Shown: positions 45,140 to 54,029, counted from the stretch's first letter. The stretch: DNA of 64,000 nucleotides from an uncultured Bacteroidota bacterium (GCA_946479615.1 CAMLGR010000001.1:17852-81851), one strand, 5' to 3'. The notes: generated from the sequence alone by a model not told the origin. Translations and numbers: made by a program.

Positions 45140-46753
45140 TTATTTCTTTACTACTCCCGCTTTCGCAACATAAAACGAATATAGCTTTGACTTGCTGCCA
45201 ACAGGGAATTTTATTTTTACCGCAATTGTTTTCCCCACCGGCAATAATGCCGATTTTGTTTTTGGCCAGGTTACTTCGAGACGGGTACCGTTTGTTGTTA
45301 CCGTAGCAGCATCCTTACCGGAATATCCTGCTATCGGACGATCCGTATCATCCAGCAATTCTATTGCCAACGGACTTTCTGCAGAAACGCCATCCACGTT
45401 TACGATCAGCACATTATTTTTTGCAATGGTAACCGGTGAGCTGATAAAATGTCCATCATTCTCCGGGTAAACCAAAGAAAGAAAACCAAACCCATCACGG
45501 CGGATCGTTGCCAAACCGATCTCCATTCCTTTCAATTCCATATCGGTATCCCAATGCGAATACCAGATCATTGTTTTATCACCTTCATTGATGAATGCAT
45601 GTCCCTGCAATACGGCATGATCGTCCCAATCACCTTCTTTGCCACGCGGGATCATTTTAAAATCTGTTACCGGTTCACGGAAATGAATACCATCATTACT
45701 TACCGTCAGACCCAAATCCACTCTCACTCCTTTCACACCGGGTTCGCCTTTTGCCGGTGGCACTACAGGATCCTGCCACATACCATACAGGCCAACGATC
45801 ACATTGCCCCTGTTCCACATACCCGCACCCATGTGCATCTGCTGACCTGTTACAGGTGGATTGGTCAACTGACCTGCGCGTATCATCGATAATGATTTCG
45901 CCTGTGACCAATGAACGAAATCAGGAGAACGATACGCCATCATCACACGGTTTACTTTACTTCCATCAGGTCTCCATGTCCAGGGATCGAGCAGTTGGCC
46001 TGTAGCATAGTAGAATTTACCAAACTTGTAAAGACCCGATACTTCAAAACGTTCACCGCCTGCATCAAACGGGCGATCACCTACGACCTTCCATTTTAAA
46101 CCATCCGCGCTGGTAGCTGCAATACTCATTGCCGGGCGTTTGGCGATCAGTCCTACTTTGCTTAATCCGCCGCGTACTTCCGTCAGCGGCATGATATTTA
46201 TGTACACTACTTTATACCTTTTAGATGGATCCGGATCTTCAGGATCATACATGACGGAAAGAAAATCATTGATCAGCGTAAGCGATTCCGGTTCTCCTTC
46301 GATCAGGCAAATATTATTGTGCTTATTTCCATTCAATTCAACAAGACCAAGATCCGGTTTTACCCAATTGATTCCATCTTCACTTTCTGCATACAGCATC
46401 GGCCTGTACCAGCCGGGCGTATACGCCAGTTTATTATCTGTCTCGATCATACCGAGATACCACATCCGGAATTTATTACCGGTCTTGATCACGGTGCCAT
46501 ACAAAACAGCATGACCATGATCGGGACTACCAGCAGGTCCCTTATGCAGAACGGGATTACCGGGGTATTTATCAACAGGTACTAAAGTGAGTTTTAAATT
46601 ATGTTTGAAAGGAATGCTGTAATCGTCAAATGCAAAGAATACCTGTTCGTCCTGTTTGTTTGCCTGTGCCATACTAAAATGTACCGATAGCAAAAACAGA
46701 ACAAGAAACATTATTTGCTTTGCTGAAAGAAAAAATGGAGAAGAGCGTAACAT
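45140..46753 (-). CDS. GH43/GH32-like five-bladed propeller protein
   Basis: 537 residues; a signal peptide ends in MAQA, and a start 14 codons later (46711) gives the cleaner peptide. The body looks like the five-bladed propeller of GH32/43/68-type enzymes: NKFRMWYLGMIETD, MLYAESEDGINWVKPDLGLVEL, SVMYDPEDPDPSKRYKVVY and DWDDHAVLQGHAFINEGDKTMIWYSHWD are blade motifs. A beta-sandwich closes the protein. Candidate acids are the Asp of GSPDHGH near 83 and a Glu in blade 3. It is likely secreted to act on sugars. Confidence 0.7.
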   Translation of the reverse strand: MLRSSPFFLSAKQIMFLVLFLLSVHFSMAQANKQDEQVFFAFDDYSIPFKHNLKLTLVPVDKYPGNPVLHKGPAGSPDHGHAVLYGTVIKTGNKFRMWYLGMIETDNKLAYTPGWYRPMLYAESEDGINWVKPDLGLVELNGNKHNNICLIEGEPESLTLINDFLSVMYDPEDPDPSKRYKVVYINIMPLTEVRGGLSKVGLIAKRPAMSIAATSADGLKWKVVGDRPFDAGGERFEVSGLYKFGKFYYATGQLLDPWTWRPDGSKVNRVMMAYRSPDFVHWSQAKSLSMIRAGQLTNPPVTGQQMHMGAGMWNRGNVIVGLYGMWQDPVVPPAKGEPGVKGVRVDLGLTVSNDGIHFREPVTDFKMIPRGKEGDWDDHAVLQGHAFINEGDKTMIWYSHWDTDMELKGMEIGLATIRRDGFGFLSLVYPENDGHFISSPVTIAKNNVLIVNVDGVSAESPLAIELLDDTDRPIAGYSGKDAATVTTNGTRLEVTWPKTKSALLPVGKTIAVKIKFPVGSKSKLYSFYVAKAGVVKK

Positions 46754-46796
46754 TAGCAGTTAATTAAGCAGGTGATAAAATGAGGGTTAGTAAAAA

Positions 46797-47798
46797 TTAT
46801 TTTTTAGTCTGTTCGCTTCTCTTTTTAATTTTCAGGATAGCATAGGAAGCCACCGAACGGATATCCGCATTTGCCAGCGATGTATCCGCATCACTGACTA
46901 CGGGATACCTGTTGTTTAATAGTGAATCCAGTACCGGCAGATCCTCGTTTCCTCCTCTCAATGCCAATGCTGCTGCCATTTCCATGCGATCGTCTTTGCG
47001 TGGTGAATACCTGTTTTGCAGGAGTGCATACTTAATCTCATTATATAATTGGGTGGGAACAGAATCCTGCGGGACAGTTACATAAGCTGAACTGCTAAGG
47101 TATACCTGGAATAGGGGCTGGTCCAGCTTCTTCAGCGACGCTTCACCCAGTTGGTGCCATTCCGATGGAATCAATCCACCAAGATGCCGGATTGCATAGG
47201 CGGCAATGCCTTTTACACGGTCATCAGGGCTGGATAATAAACCGATGAAAGCAGCGCGGTTGCTTCGTATGCTATCCGGGTCTGTAATTCCAACAGAAGC
47301 GCTGAAAAAAGTATACGTAGACAAAGGCCAGGGTGCACTTGTAATAACTTTACTGGTTAGCTCCGGTTGTAATTTAGATAACGATATTTTTAATTTGGAT
47401 AATGATTCTGCTGCATGCGCCCTGTCTGTAGCAGAAGTATCCATCCATGCACCAAGGATCTTATCGATCCATTTCTCCTTCTTCACACTGTCCGTTTCGG
47501 TTTGCGCCAGTACTCTCCATAGCGGAACACGATAGGGTGATTCGGTCCCGTATTTATTATTTTCTTCGAGAAAGATGGTATGAATTTCATTGTTTTCATC
47601 AAGGCCGAGCCATAACAAAAATTCAGCAGCATGTACTTTCACCAGTTTGGGCTTCGTCCGGAGATTTTGTCTTAACTGATCAATCGCCTGCTGACTAAGT
47701 GAATCCATGACAGCTTTCTTCTTATCTGCGGGTGGCTGACATGCAAATAAGAAAACAGCAACAACAATAAAACAAATCAATCCATGTCTATATTTCAT
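46797..47798 (-). CDS. HEAT-repeat lipoprotein
   Basis: 333 residues. The lipoprotein signal ends in FLFAC with Cys20. The rest is alpha-helical, with repeats typical of HEAT/armadillo domains (RVKGIAAYAIRHLGGLIPSEW and MEMAAALALRGGNEDLPVLDSLLNNR). HEAT proteins scaffold protein-protein contacts. The upstream gene, separated by 128 bases, also contains HEAT repeats, so the two may dimerise or belong to one complex. No catalytic motif is seen. Confidence 0.75.
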   Translation of the reverse strand: MKYRHGLICFIVVAVFLFACQPPADKKKAVMDSLSQQAIDQLRQNLRTKPKLVKVHAAEFLLWLGLDENNEIHTIFLEENNKYGTESPYRVPLWRVLAQTETDSVKKEKWIDKILGAWMDTSATDRAHAAESLSKLKISLSKLQPELTSKVITSAPWPLSTYTFFSASVGITDPDSIRSNRAAFIGLLSSPDDRVKGIAAYAIRHLGGLIPSEWHQLGEASLKKLDQPLFQVYLSSSAYVTVPQDSVPTQLYNEIKYALLQNRYSPRKDDRMEMAAALALRGGNEDLPVLDSLLNNRYPVVSDADTSLANADIRSVASYAILKIKKRSEQTKK

Positions 47799-47850
47799 AA
47801 ACTATTTGACGTTGATTTCACCTGATACATTCACATCAATTACTATTCAT

Positions 47851-47873
47851 TCATCCACATCTATCCGTGTTCT
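47851..47873. repeat. Orphan hairpin arm
   Basis: TCATCCACATCTATCCGTGTTCT matches the right arm of the hairpin at 53908-54009 at 21 of 23 bases, but no inverse partner lies in the 47799-47926 gap. Confidence 0.5.
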
Positions 47874-47926
47874 GATTCCCTGTCCATACGGGATACTTTT
47901 ATATGAAAGCAGGTGTAAAGAATCAC

Positions 47927-50077
47927 CTACTTTTTATCCAGGAAAGCCGGTCGCATTTTATAAGCCTGTTCATCTTCCTTCTCCGTTACTTCGCTGAATG
48001 AGTTCGGCCGCTGACGGATGTAAAGACTTTTCCAGGCTGATTCAGCCAGCCGCCTGTCTGTTGCCTGATCCATAAATTTTTTCAATACCGCTTCTCCTTC
48101 CGCTCCCATCGCCAGCAATGCATTGCCCACCGGGCGATAACCCCATTCCACATCGATACGATTACAATGATCACCGAGTTTACTATATAATACCTGCAAA
48201 GCAGATAATACCTGCTGACGAAACGGTTCGAATGCAGCATCTTTTCTTGCTGCAAATAAAGCAAGCGAAGTAGCAGCCCTGTCAGATACCACCGGGTCAT
48301 CGTGAAGCGTGGCTTTGATAAGTACTTCTATTGCATGCGCATTGTTGCGAAGATTTCCTAATGATTGAGCAGCCGTGAACCGTGCAAATTGATCGGCATC
48401 ATTCAGCTCCGTTTCCAGTAGTGGAATATCTTCTTCTTTCAAAAATCTATCCAATGCGCGCAGAGCTGTTGTACGTACCATATCATTTTTACTGGTGCGG
48501 ATAGCTTTTATCAATTCAGGTTTTATCGACGCATCGAATTGCACCAAAGCTCTTAACACAAGTTCGTTGAAAGCGTGATTACCTGTTCTATCAATCGCTT
48601 CCAGCATCTTCTGCAAACTTTTTTTATCATGCACGTTACCCAGTGAAAGAGCGGCCACTGCCCGCACAGCATTTTCCGGGTCTTTAAGTCCGCGTTCGAT
48701 AACTGGAATGGCTTTCGGATCTTTGGTCACGCCCAGTGCTTTCAATGTCATCCGGCGGATCAACAGGTTTTTATCATTGGCCAGTGGCGCAAGGTCGTTG
48801 AATGTCGCCGTTGTTTTGCCATAAATGATTTGCGCCAGCACCCGCATGCGAAGTATATCCTGGTCGCTTTTCAAAGCAGACAAAGGTTGTTCAGGTATAG
48901 GACTGCGATCGAGGTACATTTCATCTTCGTTAAAACTATTTACAACACTCAATCCCTGGCTGGCGAACGGCTTCCACCGATCGGCATTGGGAGGGCTGGA
49001 GGTGAAAGTACCAACTGTTACCGGCGTATTGCGTGTTAACCAAAAGGCATCTTCAATGGCTTTGCTTTGCAATGTACCGGAAGCCGAACCATAGACAACC
49101 AATTGATCCACGAGTTTTTCTTTCAGCCATGTTTCCAGGTCCTGGTACACCGGTCCTGCGGTCTGCATGATCTCCGGCACATTCCAGGGTTGTGTAAAAT
49201 GAATATTATGCGGATCCAGCACAACGGCCAGTTTGAGATTTTTCTTATCGAATTCTTTTCTTAATTCGCGATAGAATTGCGTGAAATATTCGCCACGTAA
49301 CTGTACCCAATCCATCCGGCTTGCAGAACGGGTGAAAGCCTGCGTCCTTAGATCGATGCCATACCTGCGTTTGAATTCCTTTACAACGGGTTCATTATAT
49401 CCAAACTCATCCTGGTAACGCACCGAATGATTTTCCGCATAGGTAAAAAACATCGCGCCATCATACCTGTCGCGCTCCATCGCTTTCATGTGCAGATCGA
49501 TGATCGCTTTCCGCGCATCAGGATAAGAAAAGTCGATAGCGCCGCCCTGGCGCAATACTCCATGACGATCGACTGGCACCCATTCAGGATGCTGGATGCG
49601 CAATAAACTTTCCGAATTAAAAGGATAATCATTGAACGGAGGCACATCCGCGTCACTGGCAAAATCACCGAGGTTGCCTACACCCCATATTTCCATGCCT
49701 CTTTTATGAGCGGCTTCTACGGCAAAGCTGTCGAGCTTCTGATTATATAAATAGAGTTGCCATTTCCAGAAAGAATAATACCGGACATTTTCGGGTCGTA
49801 CATGAATCGCCTGCATCCAGGCAGCGGCTTCAAGACCACGCCAGTAAATGCGGCCTACGCCCAATGCTTTGAATAAATCAAAACTGGCTTCGATGGCTGC
49901 ACGTGAATCTACCGGTAATGAGTTGCTCGTATAATTATTATCGCCGGTAGAAATAAACACGCTGTAAGGATTCCTGGCAGCAGCAGTGGATTGATCCTGT
50001 GCTTTTGAAGTTGCAGGCATCAACATGATGAAAGTGAACAATGCAATGATAACAAAAGATGGCAGGCTGGATTTCAT
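47927..50077 (-). CDS. Glycoside-hydrolase-like TIM-barrel protein with C-terminal HEAT repeats
   Basis: 716 residues with a signal peptide ending in SKAQ. Residues 35-410 look like a TIM barrel of the glycosidase superfamily: IEASFDLFKALGVGRIYWRG, RYDGAMFFTYAENHSVRYQDEFGYNEPV near 215-242 with candidate Glu residues, and LKLAVVLDPHNIHF near 290. Residues 420-690 are six or so HEAT repeats (LRRM, VRAVAALSLGNVHDKKSL, ARFTAAQSLGNLRNNAHAI). A hydrolase joined to a HEAT scaffold is uncommon. It neighbours a HEAT lipoprotein and the second unknown paralogue. Confidence 0.65.
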   Translation of the reverse strand: MKSSLPSFVIIALFTFIMLMPATSKAQDQSTAAARNPYSVFISTGDNNYTSNSLPVDSRAAIEASFDLFKALGVGRIYWRGLEAAAWMQAIHVRPENVRYYSFWKWQLYLYNQKLDSFAVEAAHKRGMEIWGVGNLGDFASDADVPPFNDYPFNSESLLRIQHPEWVPVDRHGVLRQGGAIDFSYPDARKAIIDLHMKAMERDRYDGAMFFTYAENHSVRYQDEFGYNEPVVKEFKRRYGIDLRTQAFTRSASRMDWVQLRGEYFTQFYRELRKEFDKKNLKLAVVLDPHNIHFTQPWNVPEIMQTAGPVYQDLETWLKEKLVDQLVVYGSASGTLQSKAIEDAFWLTRNTPVTVGTFTSSPPNADRWKPFASQGLSVVNSFNEDEMYLDRSPIPEQPLSALKSDQDILRMRVLAQIIYGKTTATFNDLAPLANDKNLLIRRMTLKALGVTKDPKAIPVIERGLKDPENAVRAVAALSLGNVHDKKSLQKMLEAIDRTGNHAFNELVLRALVQFDASIKPELIKAIRTSKNDMVRTTALRALDRFLKEEDIPLLETELNDADQFARFTAAQSLGNLRNNAHAIEVLIKATLHDDPVVSDRAATSLALFAARKDAAFEPFRQQVLSALQVLYSKLGDHCNRIDVEWGYRPVGNALLAMGAEGEAVLKKFMDQATDRRLAESAWKSLYIRQRPNSFSEVTEKEDEQAYKMRPAFLDKK

Positions 50078-50157
50078 ATTACATTTTATGTGGAATGATC
50101 GGTGGCTAAAATTAACCGGAACAATAAACCGTTGCTGATACTTTTATTTATAAATTA

Positions 50158-51591
50158 TTACATTTTCTTCCAAAAGCCCATTTGCCTGCCGAGATACCAG
50201 GCCGATATATAATTCGGTGTTTCACTAGTGAGTGCATGCAATGTGAATTCGATCTCGGGTATGGTTTGATCGTGATGCGGATCCACCATCCAGTGCATCC
50301 GATCGAAGTCGAGCTTCTTCATGATATCATACACCACTTCTTCGATATAAGGGATCGGCTCACCTCCATTCTTCAGGTACATCAGATAGATCATCGGAAC
50401 TCTTGATGTGGCATCCTCCCAATAAATGCGGTGAGGATAACGCCAATAAGCAAACTTGTCGGAAGTGATAAGATCCTCGTGAGAGAAGGAAGGCCATACA
50501 GTTTCCAGGGGTCGCCATACATACTGGCTATCGATCATTTTGACCTCTGTATAATAATAATGAGCTCCGTATTCTTTATCGTAACCTATCAGGCATTGAT
50601 CCAGCAACCGTTTCCATACCGCCATATATTCCGCTTTTTTTCCGGGCCGCAATTGCTGCAGGATGTCCAGTTGGATAGGCGCAAATACATTGATAGAAAA
50701 TTCAGATACTTTTTTCCAGTCATTGAACATACCCGGGTTGGCCGCTGCTCTTGTATCAAAAAGAGTAGCCGAGACGGCACTCAATTCGCCGTGTTCGGCT
50801 TCGATCCGATCGGCAATAAGCTTGAATTTTTTATCGCTGGTAATTTTATACGCCACGAGATTGATCACCTTGAACATCCGCATGAACGTGGGATCCTTTT
50901 GCATATCCCATACATCATTTCCCGAGAGTATCGTATAATGAATGCGCTCCCAGTAGCTGGCAATCGCGGGCAATAGTTTGCGGATATAAGCAGCCTGTTC
51001 AGGATTTGCATACGGAAGAAAAGCCCATAGTCCTGCTACAACATAAATATTCTGATCAGGACTGGAAAAATCCTGCAATTTCTCTCCGAATGGTTTACAG
51101 ATCCATCCGAAACGATCGGGACCTGCGAGATCAGCGATCGCTTTGATCCCTTTCAATGCACGAGCACATTCATCGAGCGCCGCTTTTTCATGCGTGGCCT
51201 GGTAGCGATAGACCTGCGATAACAGATATCCCCCGCATAAGTAGGAACTGTTTTCATTGTTCAGCCAATCCGCGCCCGTGATCTTTGGTGGTTCTCCTTT
51301 TACATTGATACGGAATTTAGGCAAGGATTGATTTTTAAAATCAGAAACCTGCCAGGCTCTTGTTTTGCCCGTCAATGCTCCATCGTAAGGAACGCAAATG
51401 GGAATGGTTTTCGGGCCAAAATGATCCGTCTCGATATACCGCTGGATCAATGCGATCTTCTGATCCAGTTTCATATCTGCGCGGAGGGTTATAATTCCTC
51501 TGGCTACCGGCGCTTGTGCATTGATATGCTGAAATAAAAAAAATGAAATAGCAGTTATGATCGATGAAGATATTTTTATCCTGCGGTTCAT
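50158..51591 (-). CDS. Secreted protein of unknown function, paralogue B
   Basis: 477 residues from the ATG at 51591, which begins a good signal peptide ending in INAQ; an in-frame start at 51690 would put a hydrophobic stretch before it. It is a close paralogue of the 472-residue protein at 28270-29688: ADWLNNENSS, GPDRFGWICKPFGEKLQDF, SPDQN and HWMVDPHHDQTIPE are kept in both. Helical, perhaps a toroid hydrolase. First gene of a run of minus-strand genes; its leader of about 220 nt has a pseudoknot-like pattern. Confidence 0.75.
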   Translation of the reverse strand: MNRRIKISSSIITAISFFLFQHINAQAPVARGIITLRADMKLDQKIALIQRYIETDHFGPKTIPICVPYDGALTGKTRAWQVSDFKNQSLPKFRINVKGEPPKITGADWLNNENSSYLCGGYLLSQVYRYQATHEKAALDECARALKGIKAIADLAGPDRFGWICKPFGEKLQDFSSPDQNIYVVAGLWAFLPYANPEQAAYIRKLLPAIASYWERIHYTILSGNDVWDMQKDPTFMRMFKVINLVAYKITSDKKFKLIADRIEAEHGELSAVSATLFDTRAAANPGMFNDWKKVSEFSINVFAPIQLDILQQLRPGKKAEYMAVWKRLLDQCLIGYDKEYGAHYYYTEVKMIDSQYVWRPLETVWPSFSHEDLITSDKFAYWRYPHRIYWEDATSRVPMIYLMYLKNGGEPIPYIEEVVYDIMKKLDFDRMHWMVDPHHDQTIPEIEFTLHALTSETPNYISAWYLGRQMGFWKKM

Positions 51592-51612
51592 AAAAAATAT
51601 AGAGGTTAAGAT

Positions 51613-51672
51613 ACCAGTGACTGAAAATAGAAGAAACGGATCAAACGATAGACGCTGGTAATAATTTTCAGT
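51613..51672 (-). promoter_or_regulatory. Possible pseudoknot in the leader of paralogue B
   Basis: On the minus strand ACTGAAAAT, TACCAG, ATTTTCAGT and CTGGTA follow in this order: the first pairs with the third (9 bp) and the second with the fourth (6 bp), an H-type pseudoknot layout. It lies 22-81 nt before the start codon. Confidence 0.35.
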
Positions 51673-51817
51673 AAAACAGGGCGCAGGCAACAGTATATTT
51701 TATTGGCAGGGAATACAAATTTTCATACAGCTATCATGGAAATCCCTTTTATAACCAGTCCTGCTTTTATTTTTGTGCTTGCATTTTACGGAAAACCACA
51801 CCCACAATCGTCATTAT

Positions 51818-51880
51818 CAAAACTATATAGCACAACGGTCGATACTGGGTACTTTTCTTTACATTTGTGATACTATTTTA
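51818..51880 (-). promoter_or_regulatory. Island operator and -7 box, paralogue B operon
   Basis: AAAATAGTATCACAAAT on the minus strand (complement of 51864-51880) with a second GTACCC 21 bases later, and TAGTTTTG (complement of 51818-51825) 43 bases after GTATCA. It is the clearest example of the shared arrangement. Confidence 0.55.
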
Positions 51881-51998
51881 CAACCCTATCCTCTGTAGTT
51901 TCCAGCCATCAAACCTGCATTCCGGATCATTTTACAAATGGTAATAAGCGCCTGAATACCCTGCCCGGCCGGGGAGCTTGCGGTTTTATTCCTATTTA

Positions 51999-52013
51999 TG
52001 ATACTATTTTTCA
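51999..52013 (-). promoter_or_regulatory. Extra operator copy upstream of the AraC gene
   Basis: On the minus strand TGAAAAATAGTATCA, the element of the island promoters, 15 of 16 bases alike to the site at 58499-58514 over the 16-base stretch with the flanking C. No -7 box lies 43 bases on. It is 66 bases before the AraC start codon and may serve autoregulation. Confidence 0.45.
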
Positions 52014-52078
52014 GATCGCTCAAATTGCCACCGGACGAATATTTGAAACGATTAATTTAGTAAGAACCTGTTTGGATC

Positions 52079-52948
52079 ATGAAAGCTATTGAAAAGCGTT
52101 TACCGCGTGAGTTGGACAAATCCTTCATTGTTTTCAGAGAAAATGGCAAGGTGTTTCCTGCACCCTGGCATTATCATCCTGAATACGAATTGGTACTCGT
52201 AACAAAAAGTACGGGACGAAGAATGGTGGGCGATCATATTGGCTACTTCCAGGAAGGCGATCTTGTTTTCATGGGGCCGCTACTTCCACACGTTTGGGTA
52301 AATGATACAGAGTATAACGAACAATCCGATCTTATAGCGGATGCGATCGTTGTTCATTTCGAAGAATCCTTTCTCGGAAAGAATTTCATGAATATTCCGG
52401 AGATGGAATTGTTCAGGAAATTCCTCGCTCAATCGACCTGCGGAATGGCCATCAAGGGAAAATCAAGAGCGCGTATCAATTCATTGATGGAAAGAATGCT
52501 TCCCTTACAGGGATTGCAACGCCTGTCATTGCTCTTCGAGATCTTCGATATTCTTTCCACGACCAATGAATACGAGATACTGGCGAGTAAAGGATATATC
52601 CAGCATATCCAGTCCGATATCAATTGTTCAGACAGGTTCAGCAAGGTGACGGATTATATCATGCGGAATTTTGACCGCGATATCACCTTGCCTGAAATCG
52701 CCGGTGTCGCTAATATGGCGATGACGACATTCTGCAATTTCTTCAAAGAACATTACCGTGTCACCTTCGTGGAATACCTGCATAAGGTAAGGATCGGTCA
52801 TGCCTGCAAACTTCTTGGTGAAAAGAACCAGAATGTGGTTGAAGTGGCGTATGAATGCGGGTTCAATAACCTGGCGAATTTCAACCGGCAGTTCAAGAAA
52901 CTAAAAAAGATGACACCCAGCGAGTACAGAAGAATGATCAATGTATAA
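52079..52948 (+). CDS. AraC family transcriptional regulator
   Basis: 289 residues. An N-terminal cupin-like sensor domain (HYHPEYELVLVTKSTGRRMVGDHIGYFQEGDLVFMGPLLPHVW, about 30-85) is followed by a C-terminal double helix-turn-helix (about 195-287) with LPEIAGVANMAMTTFCNFFKEHYRVTFVEYLHKVRIGHACKLL and VVEVAYECGFNNLANFNRQFKKLKKMTPSEYRR. AraC proteins bind direct-repeat operators and act as sugar-responsive activators. It is the only specific regulator gene within the island and is divergent from paralogue B. It is the natural candidate for the shared operator. Confidence 0.92.
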   Translation: MKAIEKRLPRELDKSFIVFRENGKVFPAPWHYHPEYELVLVTKSTGRRMVGDHIGYFQEGDLVFMGPLLPHVWVNDTEYNEQSDLIADAIVVHFEESFLGKNFMNIPEMELFRKFLAQSTCGMAIKGKSRARINSLMERMLPLQGLQRLSLLFEIFDILSTTNEYEILASKGYIQHIQSDINCSDRFSKVTDYIMRNFDRDITLPEIAGVANMAMTTFCNFFKEHYRVTFVEYLHKVRIGHACKLLGEKNQNVVEVAYECGFNNLANFNRQFKKLKKMTPSEYRRMINV

Positions 52949-53108
52949 ACCTATGTGTGTATTCCTATGTTTCTATGTGCCTATGTGGTAAAATGGGTAG
53001 TGAGGAATAGCGAGTGGCGAGTGCGAGGGAACCCTTTTCTTTACTAACTACTTACTATTAGCTTTTTTACCACATAGCCACATAGAAACATAGGAATACA
53101 CACATAGA
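52948..53108. repeat. Long hairpin, 'CCTATGTTTCTATGTGCC' words
   Basis: Left arm 52948-52994 and right arm 53063-53108 agree at about 44 of 46 positions, the best match in the window. The large loop carries its own short words (GAGTGGCGAGTGCGAG, ACTAACTACTTACTATTAG). It separates the AraC and DUF1080 genes. Confidence 0.85.
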
Positions 53109-53137
53109 GAATCTTATCATAAAAAAACTTCCTGCTT

Positions 53138-53815
53138 ATGAAATCGGTTATCTCCTATTCATTTCTCCTCCTCATCCTTTTTTCATTAAATACAGTAAAA
53201 CCGAAGCCCCTGTTTAACGGTAAGAATTTAAAAGGATGGCATCTCGATGTGCCGATGATGGATACGGTTGCTTCTGCTACCAGCCCATTTATAGTCAAGG
53301 ATGGCATACTGGTGGACATGGGAAAACCCACCGGTCATTTAATCACTGATAAAATATATGAAAATTACCGGCTGGAGGTTGAGTACCGGTTTCCTGGTAA
53401 ACCGGGCAATTCCGGTGTATTGCTGCATGTTTCAACACCACGGATTATTTACAAAGTATTTCCGCGTTCGATTGAATCGCAATTACAGCATGGCCGTGCC
53501 GGAGATTTTAATTGCATGGAAGAAGATATCACCGTACCGGATATGGAAGCGAGACGTGGCCCTAAAGAAAAATGGGGTGTTACGCCTGATAAAAGATACC
53601 AGGTCAAACATCTTACAGATAATGAAAAGCCCATCGGGGAATGGAACAATATGCAGATCGAATGTAAGGCCGATACGATCAGGGTATGGCTGAATGACCG
53701 GCTGGTGAATGAGGGATTTCATTGTACGGCACAGAAGGGACAGATCGCACTGCAATCGGAAGGAACTGAGGTTGAGTTCAGGAAAGTTGTTTTAACACCT
53801 TTGCTAATTAACTGA
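53138..53815 (+). CDS. DUF1080 protein (3-keto-disaccharide hydrolase family), second copy
   Basis: 225 residues with a signal or anchor at 5-20. [12 protein letters not shown] is the family hallmark, GHLITDKIYENYRLEVEYRF, GNSGVLLHV, PRSIESQLQHGRAGDFNCMEEDITV and GEWNNMQIECKADTIRVWLND follow in the order expected for the sandwich. It shares the fold but only moderate identity with the 23957-24613 protein, so it may act on another linkage. It follows AraC on the same strand across a hairpin and converges with apbE. Confidence 0.85.
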   Translation: MKSVISYSFLLLILFSLNTVKPKPLFNGKNLKGWHLDVPMMDTVASATSPFIVKDGILVDMGKPTGHLITDKIYENYRLEVEYRFPGKPGNSGVLLHVSTPRIIYKVFPRSIESQLQHGRAGDFNCMEEDITVPDMEARRGPKEKWGVTPDKRYQVKHLTDNEKPIGEWNNMQIECKADTIRVWLNDRLVNEGFHCTAQKGQIALQSEGTEVEFRKVVLTPLLIN

Positions 53816-53907
53816 TAATATAACAGAACAAGGACAGAAGCGGGCGAATAAGTGTAAGATGAAGTTGAAGATAATATGGCGTCTTTACTTATTACATGCT
53901 AACCTAA

Positions 53908-54009
53908 TAGAACACGGATAGAAGTGGATGGACGGATATTAATTGGATAAGTATATTGTGATAAAAAATCTATTTCATATCCGTCCATCCACTTCTATCC
54001 GTGTTCTAC
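53908..54009. terminator. Hairpin between convergent genes, perfect 31-bp arms
   Basis: ATAGAACACGGATAGAAGTG followed by GATGGACGGATAT at 53908-53940 is inverted without mismatch at 53978-54009. The loop is 37 nt. A half copy of the right arm is found at 47851-47873. Confidence 0.75.
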
Positions 54010-54029
54010 TTTTCTCATAAAGGCCCCTG

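Larger units (their letters stand above)
51592..52078. other. 487-bp divergent regulatory region
   Basis: No gene is seen. From left to right it holds the pseudoknot-like leader (51613-51672), a -7 box and operator for the left gene (51818-51880), a second operator copy (51999-52013) and an unidentified promoter of the AraC gene. Confidence 0.6.

Noticed and set aside
51592..51690. N-terminal extension of paralogue B to an ATG at 51690
   Set aside because: The ATG at 51591 begins a standard signal peptide that aligns with that of the other paralogue; the extension has no counterpart there.
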